64,000 nt of DNA. Origin: CAYSUS01 sp964434165 (GTDB taxonomy: Bacteria; Planctomycetota; Planctomycetia; Pirellulales; Thermoguttaceae). The notes beneath the pieces were generated by a model. The model had not been told where the DNA came from, did no database searches, and saw nothing but the letters and a program-made list of their open reading frames with translations. Below are positions 1 through 8,967 of this stretch, in pieces; within the stretch, counting starts at the first letter, position 1; the number at the start of each line of letters is the position of its first letter. A program made the translations under genes and the position numbers. The stretch is from contig CAYSUS010000005.1 in assembly GCA_964434165.1 (NCBI GenBank), positions 66,721 through 130,720 of the forward strand, read 5' to 3'.

Positions 1-439
1 AGGTGAGCTGCTTCTCGTTCACGCCCAGCACGCAAGTGATGTCGTGGCCCTTGGCCGGGGCGCTGATCACGACTTTCTTGGCGCCGGCCTGCAGGTGGCT
101 GTCGAAGCCGGGCTTGCCGTCGGCGGCCCGCTTGCGGAACACGCCGGTGCTCTCCAGCACCACGTCGGCCCCCAGGTCCTTCCAAGGCAGCGTGGCCGGA
201 TCGCGCACGGCCATGGCGCGGATCTTCTTGCCGTTGACGATGAGGTGCTCGTCGTCGTGGCCGACCTCGCCGGGAAAGCGGCCGTGGATGCTGTCGTACT
301 TCAGCAGCGTGGCCAGCATCTGGTTGTCGGTGATGTCGTTGATGCCCACGACCTCGAAGGTCTGCCCCTTCTCCATCATCCGACGGAAGACCAGCCGGCC
401 GATGCGGCCAAAGCCGTTAACGCCAACGCGAATTGCCAC
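1..439 (-). CDS. gap: Glyceraldehyde-3-phosphate dehydrogenase, N-terminal part (cut by window edge)
   Basis: The reverse strand encodes the NAD-binding half of GAPDH, the glycolytic enzyme that oxidises glyceraldehyde-3-phosphate to 1,3-bisphosphoglycerate. After the GTG start the protein reads AIRVGVNGFGRIGRLVFRR, the classical Rossmann glycine motif, followed by VGINDITD and KYDSIHGRFPGEV, all family hallmarks; it runs to HDITCVLGVN before the window ends. The catalytic cysteine region lies outside the window. The GTG start is chosen because an AAGGAG ribosome site (447-452) lies 7 bases upstream and the reading matches the family from its first residues. Identification is near certain; the gene is incomplete only because of the window edge. 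Confidence 0.95.
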   Translation of the reverse strand, partial: MAIRVGVNGFGRIGRLVFRRMMEKGQTFEVVGINDITDNQMLATLLKYDSIHGRFPGEVGHDDEHLIVNGKKIRAMAVRDPATLPWKDLGADVVLESTGVFRKRAADGKPGFDSHLQAGAKKVVISAPAKGHDITCVLGVNEKQLT

Positions 440-538
440 AGTGCGTCTCCTTATGCCAAGAAACCGCCCCCGCCAGACGGGGACCCTGGGTGAAAACCTC
501 TGCTATGGCGTGGCTTGCGGACCACGTAAGAATCCCGG

Positions 539-567
539 ATTATACTGGCCGCCTGGTGGACCAGCAA
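539..567 (-). promoter_or_regulatory. Sigma-70-type promoter of gap
   Basis: Read on the minus strand there is a perfect -10 hexamer TATAAT (539-544) with TTGCTG (562-567) as a -35-like hexamer at the ideal 17-bp spacing. Transcription would start near 532, giving a leader of about 90 bases before the GTG start at 439. The -35 matches consensus only in its TTG, so the assignment leans on the -10 and the spacing. Confidence 0.6.
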
Positions 568-747
568 CCGTGTAGCGGAAGGGGGCAGGAGGCAGCTGGC
601 AGGGCACGGCTGGCGTTTGGGTGTTCACGACTCCGGGAACACCGCGTTCCTGGAATCCCAAGGGCCATTGGGCTCACACAAACCAAACATTTGCGCGTCA
701 GCTACCGGTTCGACTCGGCCAGATACCAGGCAGCTCGCGCCCGGCTG

Positions 748-789
748 CCCCCTGACTCCTGCCCCCTGACTCCTGCCCCCTGACCCCTG
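748..789. repeat. 14-nt tandem repeat CCCCCTGACTCCTG, three units
   Basis: Units at 748-761 and 762-775 are identical and the third (776-789) has one substitution; a decayed partial unit follows to about 800. An exact copy of the 14-mer recurs at 61936-61949, also intergenic and also amid decayed copies. This suggests a dispersed low-complexity intergenic repeat family. It ends about 20 bases before the methyltransferase start. Confidence 0.8.
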
Positions 790-809
790 ATCCCTGCCCC
801 GGCTGTCCC

Positions 810-1613
810 ATGCCCCGCCACCACCGGCCCGAATGGCGGCTTCCCCCGGGCGTGCCCCGCGGCGTGTGGGAGTATGCCCAGGCCGAGCACATCGCCGCGG
901 AGTACGACGCGTACTTCGCCGGCACCTTGCTGTTCGAGTTCGACGAGCAGGTGCTGGCGCGGCACTTCACGCAGCCCGGGCTGGTCGTCGATCTGGGGTG
1001 CGGCACCGGCAGGGCGGTGATCCCGCTGGCCCGGCGCGGATTCCAATGCCTGGCCGTCGATCTCTCCGAGCCGATGCTCCGCAAACTGGGCGAGAAGGCA
1101 GAAGCCGAGGGCCTCTGCGTCGGGCGGCTCCGCGCCAACCTCGTCGAGCTGGGTTGCATCCGCGACCAGGCGGCCGACTACTGCGTGTGCCTGTTCAGCA
1201 CCATCGGCATGGTCCGCGCACGCGAGCGCCGGCAGCATGTGCTTTGGCACGCGCGGCGGATCCTCAAGCCCGGCGGGCTGTTCGTGGTCCACGCGCACAA
1301 CTTCTGGTTCAGCCTGTTCGACGCCGCGGGGCGCCGCTGGCTGGCCCGGCATCTGCTCCGGGTGGCGCTGCGACGCGACGTCGAGCGGGGCGACAAGTTC
1401 TTCGATTACCGGCGGATCCCCAAGATGTATCTCCACACGTTCTCCCGCGGCGAACTGGTCCGCGCGCTCAGGCGAGCCGGCTTCCGCATCCGCGAGGTGA
1501 TCCCGCTCGACGTCGCCCGGCAGCGCCCGCTTCCCTGCAGGTGGCTCTTGGGCGGCCTGCGCGCCAATGGCTGGATTGTGGTGGCTGAGCGAGGAGTGGG
1601 CAGTGGCGAGTAG
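810..1613 (+). CDS. Class I SAM-dependent methyltransferase
   Basis: A 267-residue protein with the Rossmann SAM-binding motif I VVDLGCGTGRAVIPLA at about residues 61-76 and a following acidic motif (CLAVDLSEPMLRKL). A later LKPGGLFVVHAHN stretch matches motif III of small-molecule methyltransferases. It transfers a methyl group from S-adenosylmethionine; the acceptor cannot be told from sequence. It precedes the sugar importer operon but is 147 bases away, so membership in that operon is uncertain. The start is the first ATG compatible with the family; no strong ribosome site is visible because a repeat sits just upstream. Confidence 0.85.
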   Translation: MPRHHRPEWRLPPGVPRGVWEYAQAEHIAAEYDAYFAGTLLFEFDEQVLARHFTQPGLVVDLGCGTGRAVIPLARRGFQCLAVDLSEPMLRKLGEKAEAEGLCVGRLRANLVELGCIRDQAADYCVCLFSTIGMVRARERRQHVLWHARRILKPGGLFVVHAHNFWFSLFDAAGRRWLARHLLRVALRRDVERGDKFFDYRRIPKMYLHTFSRGELVRALRRAGFRIREVIPLDVARQRPLPCRWLLGGLRANGWIVVAERGVGSGE

Positions 1614-1760
1614 GTGCGTGGTGAGAGCACGGCGCGGGAAGCGGCCCGATCCAAGGGCCGTCACCCCGTCACCCACTCGCGAGTGCCGCGCGTCCAAACT
1701 ACAATATGCTTCCCATTCCCATTTGGGAGCCGTTCCCCGAGTCCTGCGGAGGTTGCTGGC

Positions 1761-2756
1761 ATGACGAATTCCCGTATTACTTGCGCGATCGGCCTCTGTC
1801 TCCTCCTCGTCGGCCTCGCCGGCTGCGGGTCGGGCGAGGGGGACTCGGGTAATGGCGGAAAGCTGACCATTGCCGTCGTGCCCAAGAGCATGGGCGAGGA
1901 CTTCTGGGGCACCGTGGAGGAGGGCGCGCGCGATGCGGCCAAGGAACTCGACGTCGAGATCCACTGGCAGGGGCCGGTCACCGAGACCGAGATCGCCGAG
2001 CAGAACAAGATCATCGAGAACATGGTCAACCTGGGGATCGACGGGCTGGCCCTCGCCCCCGTCGATGAGAAGGCCTCGCGCAAGCCGATCGAGAACACGG
2101 TCGAGGGGGGCGTCCCCGTCGTGATCTTCGACTCCGAAGTCGAGGGCGACGCGCACGTCAGCTTCGTGGCCACGAACAACGAACAGGGCGGCCGCCTTGG
2201 CGCCGAGCACCTCGCCAAGCTGCTCGGCGGCGAGGGCGACGTGATGTGCATGCGGTTCATCCAGGGCACCGGCAGCACCGAGGCCCGGGCAAGGGGCTTC
2301 CTCGCGGGCGCGAAGGAGGCGGGACTCAGCGTGGTGGCCGACCCCCACGCCCAGGGCGCCACCGTGGCCGGGTGCAAGTCCACCGCCGCCAACACGCTGG
2401 AACGTTTCGTCGAGGACAACCGCCTTGTGCTCAAGGGCATCTTCGCGTGCAACGACCGGTCGTCGGAGGGCGTGCTCGAGGCCCTGGACGACTTGCAGAA
2501 GAGCGGCGTGGAGATGGAGGTCAAGTTCGTGGGCTTCGATTTCACGACGCGCCTTGTGGACGCCCTCCAGGAGGGCCGGATCGACGCCCTGGTGGTGCAG
2601 AACCCTCGCCGCATGGGCTACCTGGCCGTGGAGACGCTGGTCAAGCATCTCCGCGGCGAGGAGGTCGAGGAGTTCTACGACACGGGCGTGGAGGTAGCCA
2701 CTCGCGAGCGCCTGGAGAAGGAGCCCGATCTCCGCAAGCTCGTGGGTGCCGACTGA
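1761..2756 (+). CDS. Sugar ABC transporter substrate-binding lipoprotein (RbsB/periplasmic-binding-protein family)
   Basis: This 331-residue protein starts with a lipoprotein signal ending in the lipobox LAGC (Cys about residue 24), so it is exported and anchored by lipid. The mature part reads KLTIAVVPKSMGEDFWGTVEEG, the first strand of type I periplasmic sugar-binding proteins, and contains EQNKIIENMV, SFVATNNEQGG and IFACNDRSSEGVLEAL, all typical of ribose/galactose binding proteins. ATG 1761 is preferred over earlier in-frame codons because it begins the signal peptide and has GGAGG at 1748-1752. It is the first gene of an importer operon with the next two genes. Substrate unknown; a sugar or sugar-like compound is likely. 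Confidence 0.9.
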   Translation: MTNSRITCAIGLCLLLVGLAGCGSGEGDSGNGGKLTIAVVPKSMGEDFWGTVEEGARDAAKELDVEIHWQGPVTETEIAEQNKIIENMVNLGIDGLALAPVDEKASRKPIENTVEGGVPVVIFDSEVEGDAHVSFVATNNEQGGRLGAEHLAKLLGGEGDVMCMRFIQGTGSTEARARGFLAGAKEAGLSVVADPHAQGATVAGCKSTAANTLERFVEDNRLVLKGIFACNDRSSEGVLEALDDLQKSGVEMEVKFVGFDFTTRLVDALQEGRIDALVVQNPRRMGYLAVETLVKHLRGEEVEEFYDTGVEVATRERLEKEPDLRKLVGAD

Positions 2757-2859
2757 GCCCACAGCCGTGCGGCATGCCCACGCTGCGCGAGGGCATGTGC
2801 TCGGCAGCCGGCGGGCCAGCCCGCCGCCTGAATGGAAGACACCAATCAGCGGACCTGCC

Positions 2860-4392
2860 ATGCGCTTGCATGAAACCGATGCGCCGCGCCTCCAGATGCG
2901 CGACGTCCACAAGCGTTTCGGGGCCACGCACGCGCTGCGCGGGGTGGACCTGTCGATCCGCGCGGGGGAGGTCCACGCGCTGGTAGGCGAGAACGGGGCC
3001 GGCAAGAGCACGCTGATGAAGGTCCTCTCCGGCGCGATCGCCCCGGATCGGGGGCAGATCCGCCTGGACGGTCGGCCCTTCGTGCCCCGCAATCCGCTCC
3101 ACGCCCGGCACAGCGGCGTGGCCATGATCTACCAGGAGCTCTCGCTGGCCCCGCACCTGTCGGTGATGGAGAACATCGTGCTGGGCGTGGAGCCGACGCG
3201 GGGGCCCTTGGTCCGCTGGTCCGAGATGCGCCGCCGCGCGGGCGAGGCGCTGGCCGAGTTGGGCGCCGGCGACGTGCCGCCCGACGTGCAAGTGGACCGG
3301 CTCTCGGTGGGCCAGCAGCAGCTTGTGGAGATCGCCCGGGCGGTGGCCCTGGAGTGCCGCGTGCTGGTGCTCGACGAGCCGACGAGCAGCCTGACGCAGC
3401 AGGACGCGGAGAAGCTGTTCGCCCTGATCCGCCGGCTGAAGGCGCGGGGGCACGCCATCGTCTATATCTCGCATTTCTTGGAGGAGGTCCAGGAGATCAG
3501 CGACCGCTACACGGTGCTCCGCGACGGCCGGACCGTGGGCGGCGGCGCGACGGCCGCGGCCACGGTGGACGGGATGGTCGCCATGATGGTGGGGCGTGAG
3601 GTCAAGGAGCTCTATCCCCGCTCGCCGCGCACGCCCGGCGAAGTCGTGCTGGAACTGCGCGACGTGACCGGCGACAGGATGCCCGTCTCGGCCTCGCTTG
3701 AGCTTCGGCGCGGGGAGGTGGTTGGGGTTGCGGGTCTGGTGGGCGCCGGGCGCACCGAGATGCTGCGCGCGATCTTCGGGCTCGACCCGGTGCGGCGCGG
3801 CCGCGTGCGCGTGGGGGCGCTACGGGGGCCTGCCTCGCCCGCCTCGCGTTGGCGCCAGGGACTGGGCATGGTCAGCGAGGACCGCAAGACCGAGGGCCTT
3901 GCCCTGGGGCTTTCACTGGCCGACAACCTCACGCTGCCGCGCCTGGGCGGGCTGGGCCCCTGGCGTTTCGTTTTGCCTTCGCGCCAGGAACGCGCGAGCC
4001 GCCGTTGGATCGACCGGCTCGCGATCCGCTGCCGGTCGCCGCGCCAGCGGGTTTCGGACCTCTCCGGCGGCAACCAGCAGAAGGTGGCCCTGGCGCGGCT
4101 GCTTCACGCGGAGGTCGACGTGCTTCTCCTGGACGAGCCGACGCGGGGGATCGACGTGGCCGCCAAGGCCGAGGTCTTCAGGCTGATCGACGAGCTGGCC
4201 GTGGGCGACGCCGCGGCGGGCCGCGCGCCCAAGGCCGTGCTGATGGTCTCCAGCGCCCTCGCGGAGCTACTGGGCGTATGCGACCGGATCGCCGTGATGT
4301 GCCGGGGGCGGCTCACCGAGGCCCGGCCCACGCACCAGTGGGACGAACACCGGCTGATGCTGGCCGCAACCGGACCGGAAAGCGAGTCATGA
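2860..4392 (+). CDS. Sugar ABC transporter ATP-binding protein (RbsA/MglA type, two ATPase domains)
   Basis: A 510-residue fused double ATPase that energises monosaccharide import. The first domain has Walker A GENGAGKST, an unusual signature LSVGQQQLVEIARA and Walker B LVLDEPTSSL. The second domain has the degenerate Walker A GLVGAGRTEMLRAI usual in RbsA-type proteins, the signature LSGGNQQKVALARLL and Walker B LLLDEPTRGID. ATG 2860 starts the family-like N-terminus; an in-frame start at 2746 would overlap the previous gene and add residues unlike the family. Its stop overlaps the start of the permease (ATGA at 4389-4392), indicating translational coupling. Confidence 0.95.
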   Translation: MRLHETDAPRLQMRDVHKRFGATHALRGVDLSIRAGEVHALVGENGAGKSTLMKVLSGAIAPDRGQIRLDGRPFVPRNPLHARHSGVAMIYQELSLAPHLSVMENIVLGVEPTRGPLVRWSEMRRRAGEALAELGAGDVPPDVQVDRLSVGQQQLVEIARAVALECRVLVLDEPTSSLTQQDAEKLFALIRRLKARGHAIVYISHFLEEVQEISDRYTVLRDGRTVGGGATAAATVDGMVAMMVGREVKELYPRSPRTPGEVVLELRDVTGDRMPVSASLELRRGEVVGVAGLVGAGRTEMLRAIFGLDPVRRGRVRVGALRGPASPASRWRQGLGMVSEDRKTEGLALGLSLADNLTLPRLGGLGPWRFVLPSRQERASRRWIDRLAIRCRSPRQRVSDLSGGNQQKVALARLLHAEVDVLLLDEPTRGIDVAAKAEVFRLIDELAVGDAAAGRAPKAVLMVSSALAELLGVCDRIAVMCRGRLTEARPTHQWDEHRLMLAATGPESES

Positions 4393-5495
4393 ACGCATCG
4401 CAGAAAGGCGAAAGCCCCAAGCCCGATTCCCCGTCGCCGAGCCCTCTTGCGGGCGGCTCATCGCTGTGGAGCTCTCCGTGGATGAACCTCCTGGGGCGCT
4501 TCCTGATCTTCATCCTCATCTACGGCTTTTTCGCCGTCGCGGTCGAGAGGGGGAAGTTCCTGGAACTCCGCAATCAGGAGAGCATCCTCCGCCAATCGGC
4601 CGTGTACGCCACGGCCGCGCTGGGGATGACGATGGTCATCATCGCCGGCGGCATCGACCTCTCCGTCGGCTCGGTGATCGCCCTGACCATGGTGATCGTG
4701 GCGGTCGTGCTGAACGTCCACTGGGAGGTGCCGTCCGAGCAAGGCGGATCCGAGACCGTGTATCTCGTCCACTGCTGGCCCCGGGCCCTGCCCCTGCTGG
4801 CGGTGGCCGCGGGGGTGGGGGCGGCCACGCTCGCCGGCGTCGCCAACGGCCTGCTCGTCGTGGGCCTGCGGATCATGCCGTTCATCGTGACGCTGGGCAC
4901 GATGAGCATCTTCCGCGGGCTGACCAAGCGGATCGCGGCCGAGCGCCCCGTGTATCCGGAGGAGACCGCCTGGGTGGCCGACATCCTCGACCCGACCCTG
5001 ACCAGCAGCGGTCCCGAGCGGTGGATGCTCCTCCCGCCCGGCGTCTGGGCCCTGCTGGCAGCCGCCCTGCTCGCCGCCCTGCTCCTGCGCTACACGCGCC
5101 TGGGGCGGCACATCTTCGCCGTGGGGTCGAATGAGGAGACGGCCCGGCTCTGCGGCATCTCCGTGGGGCGGACCAAGATCATGGTCTACGCCATGGCCGG
5201 GTTCTTCGCGGGAATGGCGGGGCTGATGCAGTTCAGTTGGGTCGGCGGCAGCGGCCAGCCGTCCTCGGCGGTCGGGTACGAGCTGTTCGTCATCGCGGCC
5301 GTCGTGATCGGCGGCGGGAGCCTGACCGGCGGCGAGGGCTCCATCCTCGGCGCCCTCCTGGGCGCCTTGACCATCACCGTGCTCTCGACGGGCGGCGAGC
5401 TGATGGGATGGCGGCGCGCGGACCAGGAGATGCTCATCGGGGCGATCCTCGTCGCCGCCGTGGCCCTCGATCAGCTCAGGCGGCGACGGACCTGA
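4389..5495 (+). CDS. Sugar ABC transporter permease (RbsC/branched-chain permease superfamily)
   Basis: A 368-residue integral membrane protein that forms the channel of the importer. After a proline/serine-rich cytoplasmic N-terminus it shows about eight to ten hydrophobic segments and the RbsC-type sequence TLGMTMVIIAGGIDLSVGSVIAL (written here with its usual leading residue; the window has AALGMTM), MPFIVTLGTMSIFRG, and GRHIFAVGSNEETARLCGI, all hallmark stretches of BPD_transp_2 sugar permeases. Its ATG overlaps the stop of the ATPase gene. Together with the two preceding genes it makes a complete ABC importer. Confidence 0.93.
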   Translation: MNASQKGESPKPDSPSPSPLAGGSSLWSSPWMNLLGRFLIFILIYGFFAVAVERGKFLELRNQESILRQSAVYATAALGMTMVIIAGGIDLSVGSVIALTMVIVAVVLNVHWEVPSEQGGSETVYLVHCWPRALPLLAVAAGVGAATLAGVANGLLVVGLRIMPFIVTLGTMSIFRGLTKRIAAERPVYPEETAWVADILDPTLTSSGPERWMLLPPGVWALLAAALLAALLLRYTRLGRHIFAVGSNEETARLCGISVGRTKIMVYAMAGFFAGMAGLMQFSWVGGSGQPSSAVGYELFVIAAVVIGGGSLTGGEGSILGALLGALTITVLSTGGELMGWRRADQEMLIGAILVAAVALDQLRRRRT

Positions 5496-5544
5496 CGCCG
5501 CAGAGCCGCCCTTTCCGTGGGTCGCGCCCTGCTGCAGGCCGCCT

Positions 5545-6660
5545 CTACGGAGCGACCCGGTAGAACTCCACCACGCCTTCGTCGTTGACGAAGACCTCGA
5601 CCCCGTCGCATTTCAGGTGCCGAAGCGATACGAACCGGGGCTCCTCGCCCTCGGCCATCGACATCATCCCTTCGACGACCCGCGTCTTCTGAGGCTCGCC
5701 CAGCAGCGACTCGACCTCGGTCAGCGGCGTGGCCTTGGAAGGTGCGAAAACCTCAGAAGTCTCCGGTCCCAGGGCGATCCGCGCAGGCTTGCGTTCTTGC
5801 GCCTGTTCCTCGGGGAGCTCCAGCGCGGCCACGATCCGGCGCACCCTCGCGGCGGACGCGTTTTCAGGCTTCGCCGGCTCTTCCACCGCCTCGGCGCTCT
5901 TCGGGGCGGGCTTCGTCGGGGCGGGCTTCTCCACCGCCTCCTTCTCCTCTTCCACATCACGCTTCGGCTTGCGTCGCCGCTTGTCCGGCTTTTCGAGCGG
6001 CGCCAGGGGCTGGGCCATCTCGATGGTCGCTTCGTCGGCCTGCCCGAATCCTTCGCGCACCGACTTGCCCTTGATCGTGATCGAATCGCCCTTGCTCGCG
6101 ACGCTCGGGTCGGCCACCTCGACCGTGATGTTGGGGCTCTCCGCGAGCTCGAACCTGACCACGCCCCGGCCCGTGTTGACCATGAGCTTCCCGTCCTTGA
6201 CCGACGTGATCCGCCCGAGCACGCGGTAGGCCGTGGTCGCGTCCGGATCGCGACGCTTCCCCGCATCCTCGGCCTCGGGAATCCCGCTCACGGGAAACAG
6301 GCCGGGCAGTCTCTGCGGCGAGGGCGTGAACAGGGCCAGCTCCGCCACGGGGGCCGATGCCGTGCCCTTGCGGTCCAGATCGGCCGAGAACTCCACGAAC
6401 AAGCCAGGGCGGAGGTACTCCGGCACCGCGGTCCCGGTCACGGTGACCTTGGTCTTGGGGGTGAACTGGAAGAACCAGGTCTGGCCCGTGGCGGTGCTCA
6501 ATCGAACCACGTTCCCCTGGACGGCGTCGATTGCGCCGCTCGCCTCCACCTTCTCCGGCTTCGGCTGAGGCCGGCGGTACTGGGCGTCGGAGGAACGGAC
6601 CGCCAGAACCATCGCAACGAGCATCAAGGGGACAAGCACGTGTCTGGCAGGGGTTGCCAT
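5545..6660 (-). CDS. Secreted protein of unknown function, Lys/Pro/Glu-rich centre
   Basis: I do not recognise a named family. The 371-residue protein begins with a signal peptide (VLVPLMLVAMVLAVRSSDAQ) and then a beta-rich stretch (SGAIDAVQGNVVRLSTATGQ, TPKTKVTVTGTAVPEYLRPG), repeated in a second block around residue 145 (VLGRITSVKDGKLMVNTGRG). The repeated logic resembles small OB-like or DUF5666-type domains, which is an inference. A Lys/Pro/Glu-rich linker separates these from a C-terminal domain that contains LTEVESLLGEPQKTRVVEGM, reminiscent of SmpA/OmlA-like folds. It is divergent from the next gene and its end is 49 bases from the permease stop, convergently. Confidence 0.7.
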   Translation of the reverse strand: MATPARHVLVPLMLVAMVLAVRSSDAQYRRPQPKPEKVEASGAIDAVQGNVVRLSTATGQTWFFQFTPKTKVTVTGTAVPEYLRPGLFVEFSADLDRKGTASAPVAELALFTPSPQRLPGLFPVSGIPEAEDAGKRRDPDATTAYRVLGRITSVKDGKLMVNTGRGVVRFELAESPNITVEVADPSVASKGDSITIKGKSVREGFGQADEATIEMAQPLAPLEKPDKRRRKPKRDVEEEKEAVEKPAPTKPAPKSAEAVEEPAKPENASAARVRRIVAALELPEEQAQERKPARIALGPETSEVFAPSKATPLTEVESLLGEPQKTRVVEGMMSMAEGEEPRFVSLRHLKCDGVEVFVNDEGVVEFYRVAP

Positions 6661-6885
6661 GGCGGGACCTCGAAGTGTGCGTGGGGGAATCGGGAGAACC
6701 TCATCGGCGTGCGGGGGACATCCCGGAGCCGTCCAGGCCGCGCCCTACAGAATAGCCTGTCAAGCGAGGAATGGAAAGCGTTTCGGGGGAACCAGCCCGC
6801 TCCCACGGGGGATTGCTTGGAGGTGCGGCCAATCGGCCATAATTGCGTGGCGACCGATCCCCTCTTTTCGGAGCACAGAGCGGCC
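6661..6885. promoter_or_regulatory. Divergent intergenic promoter region
   Basis: The 225 bases between two divergent secreted-protein genes must carry both promoters. On the plus strand CATAAT (6838-6843) is a good -10 candidate, 43 bases before the ATG at 6886, with TTGCTT (6813-6818) upstream at a long 19-bp spacing. No clear minus-strand promoter was found. Confidence 0.35.
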
Positions 6886-8826
6886 ATGCGCTTCTGCCGC
6901 ATCCCGTCCGTCGCGGGGCTGCTGATCGCCCTGATCGCGGCCCCCAGCGCGAGCGCCCTCAGGGCCGCGGAGGAGTTCATTCTCGAAGTGCCCGATGCGC
7001 CGCAGGAGGGCTCAAAGGCCTTGCTGGACGAGGGGCGCCTGGTGGTCGTCGATGCCGCGGGCAAGCGGTTCGAGTATGCGCGCCGCGCGGAGCTCGACAT
7101 CAAGACCCCGGCCGGTCGATTCGCGGGGTATTACTGCCCCAAGGCCGATCAGTACCTGCTCTGGCCGACGGCCAACGCGGGATCGATGCTCATCGGCGCG
7201 CCCGAGGGGGGCAAGATCCACTGGCGACGGAGCCAGATGCGGGTTCGCGCCGCCCCGGCCCCACGGCAGCCCGGCACTCCCATGAATGCGCCGGCCGCAC
7301 TCGAGCACCAGCCGGCAGGCCCCGTACACGTGGCCGTTTCCCGGGCTGCCGACGGCAGTCCGCTCATCGCGCACATCGACGCCCGCGGCAAGGTCCACGT
7401 TTACCGGCGGAGCCGTGCGGGCTGGCAGCACCGCGTGGTGAAAACCGCGGCGCGCCTGGTGCCGGGCGCGCCTCTCGTGTTAAGGCCGGCCCCAGGCGCC
7501 GGCGATCCGCTGGTCGATAGTTTCGACAGCCGGGGCGTGCTCACCGGCGCGGTTCCCCACGAACGGCCGGGAGAGCGTGCCGTGGCGGAGCATCCCCGCT
7601 TCCATCCCGGCAGCCATCTCGCCCTGGTCGGCCCACCTGAGAAGGCCACCGCCGTCGCGGCCGTAGATGAGCGGGGGCGGCTCTGGCTCCTCGATCTGGT
7701 TCGGCGGGAGCCCGCGCCGATCGACGCGCAGCAGGGCCGCTTCCCCGCCGGCTGCCCGGTTGCCGCGGTTTCGCTCGCGGAAGACCACGTGATGGCCATC
7801 GATGCGCGAGGCCGCTTGATGCACTACCACAACGCGGCGGGTCATTGGTCGCAGCCCGAAGTGCTCGGCGACCGGTTCGTCCCCGGCGGAGGCGTCGCGG
7901 CTTTTGCGATCCAGTCGCCCGGCGCGCCGTGGCAGCTCAAAGCGGCCGGCATCGACGCCCGGGGCGTGCCGCGAATCCTTCAGCGCACGCCGGCCCGCTG
8001 GACCGACGAGGCGATCGACGTGGTCTTCCTGCCGCCGGGAGGCCCGGTGGAGCTTTCGGCCGTTGACGGACGTCTGACCCTGACCGCCGTCGGCGGCGAG
8101 GGCGAGTGGATCGAGCTGGCCAGACGCGACGACCGTTGGGCGCGGCGAACGGTGGCGGTAGGTTTTCCGATCGGAGGCCACGTGATTGCCGCCCCAGAGG
8201 AGCCGCTGCTGGCGAGCGTCGATGCCACAGGCCGCCTGGTGGCCGTGTCGTGGCGCGAGGACGCCTGGCATCCGACGGTGCTCGTCCCTCCCAGGGGCTT
8301 CGTGCCCGTCTTCCCGCAACTGGCCGAGAGGACGATCCAGCCCAGGCCCGCGATCCCCGCCGCGGCGGTCACGCTGCACAACCGCCATACGGAGGAGCTG
8401 CTGGTGCGAATCGCTGACGCGCGGCAGCTTGGCAGGCCGTCCGAGGTCACGATTCCTCCGGGCGGGGCCGTGCAGCGCTCGTTCGACCGCGATTCGGGCG
8501 CCGAGATCGTCGAGGTGTACCTCATCCCCGGACCGGCGGGCGGGATGATCCGCGATGAGCGGCGCTATCCGATCCCTCCCCGCGTGATCTACAGCGTGGC
8601 CGTGTACGCCAACCGGGTCACGTCGCGCTACGTCGATCGCCGACCCGACAAACCGAAACACGCCCTGCCCGATTTCGAGACGAAGACCCCCGTGAGCCTG
8701 GGCGCGTTCGCGATCCCGCCCGGCGAGAGCCTCCAGCCGGGCTCGCGCTTGGACGTGTACCGCGAGGCCGGGGCGCAGGGCAATCCCGGCGCGGCGGCGT
8801 GGTTCGGGCCTGCCGGCCCCCGCTAG
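6886..8826 (+). CDS. Secreted protein with seven VDARG-type repeats, propeller-like; function unknown
   Basis: A 646-residue protein with a signal peptide (VAGLLIALIAAPSASALRAAE). From about residue 160 to 450 a short motif recurs about every 40-50 residues: AHIDARGKVHVY, DSFDSRGVLTGA, AAVDERGRLWLL, MAIDARGRLMHY, AGIDARGVPRIL, SAVDGRLTLTAV and ASVDATGRLVAV. Seven such blades suggest a beta-propeller, which is inference. The C-terminal 200 residues contain a beta-sandwich-like region (VTLHNRHTEELLVRIADA). ATG 6886 is chosen because the frame upstream overlaps the divergent gene and the signal peptide starts here. It is followed 141 bases later by the ECF sigma gene. Confidence 0.75.
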   Translation: MRFCRIPSVAGLLIALIAAPSASALRAAEEFILEVPDAPQEGSKALLDEGRLVVVDAAGKRFEYARRAELDIKTPAGRFAGYYCPKADQYLLWPTANAGSMLIGAPEGGKIHWRRSQMRVRAAPAPRQPGTPMNAPAALEHQPAGPVHVAVSRAADGSPLIAHIDARGKVHVYRRSRAGWQHRVVKTAARLVPGAPLVLRPAPGAGDPLVDSFDSRGVLTGAVPHERPGERAVAEHPRFHPGSHLALVGPPEKATAVAAVDERGRLWLLDLVRREPAPIDAQQGRFPAGCPVAAVSLAEDHVMAIDARGRLMHYHNAAGHWSQPEVLGDRFVPGGGVAAFAIQSPGAPWQLKAAGIDARGVPRILQRTPARWTDEAIDVVFLPPGGPVELSAVDGRLTLTAVGGEGEWIELARRDDRWARRTVAVGFPIGGHVIAAPEEPLLASVDATGRLVAVSWREDAWHPTVLVPPRGFVPVFPQLAERTIQPRPAIPAAAVTLHNRHTEELLVRIADARQLGRPSEVTIPPGGAVQRSFDRDSGAEIVEVYLIPGPAGGMIRDERRYPIPPRVIYSVAVYANRVTSRYVDRRPDKPKHALPDFETKTPVSLGAFAIPPGESLQPGSRLDVYREAGAQGNPGAAAWFGPAGPR

Positions 8827-8967
8827 CCTCGCCGGGTCGGCACCTGTCGATGAAGCGGCGGGGTCCTGCCGAATCATGCCGGGCGCACCCCGCCTCGGGG
8901 CGGAGTGGCACGATCTCCCGCAAAGCGCGCATAATGTTAGACGAATTCTCCGCGCGGAGGCGTCTTT

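Larger units (their letters stand above)
440..809. other. Intergenic region between gap and a methyltransferase
   Basis: This 370-base stretch holds the gap leader and promoter on the minus strand and, at its far end, a 14-nt tandem repeat. I see no convincing gene here; the open frames across it have no family resemblance and overlap the promoter. Confidence 0.6.

Noticed and set aside
701..720. A tRNA T-loop-like GGTTCGACTC
   Set aside because: The stem does not pair and there is no acceptor or anticodon arm in the surrounding 90 bases.
2746..2859. An earlier start of the sugar ABC ATPase at 2746
   Set aside because: It overlaps the previous gene, has no ribosome site and adds residues with no match to the RbsA family; ATG 2860 is better.
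702..3125. A very long minus-strand open frame (about 800 codons)
   Set aside because: It is antisense to the methyltransferase and the sugar-binding protein genes, has no family resemblance, and arises from the high GC content that removes stop codons.
8903..8925. A sigma-54-type TGGCAC element upstream of the ECF sigma gene
   Set aside because: TGGCAC is present but no TTGC[A/T] follows at the required spacing; a CATAAT -10-like motif at 8930-8935 is more plausible.
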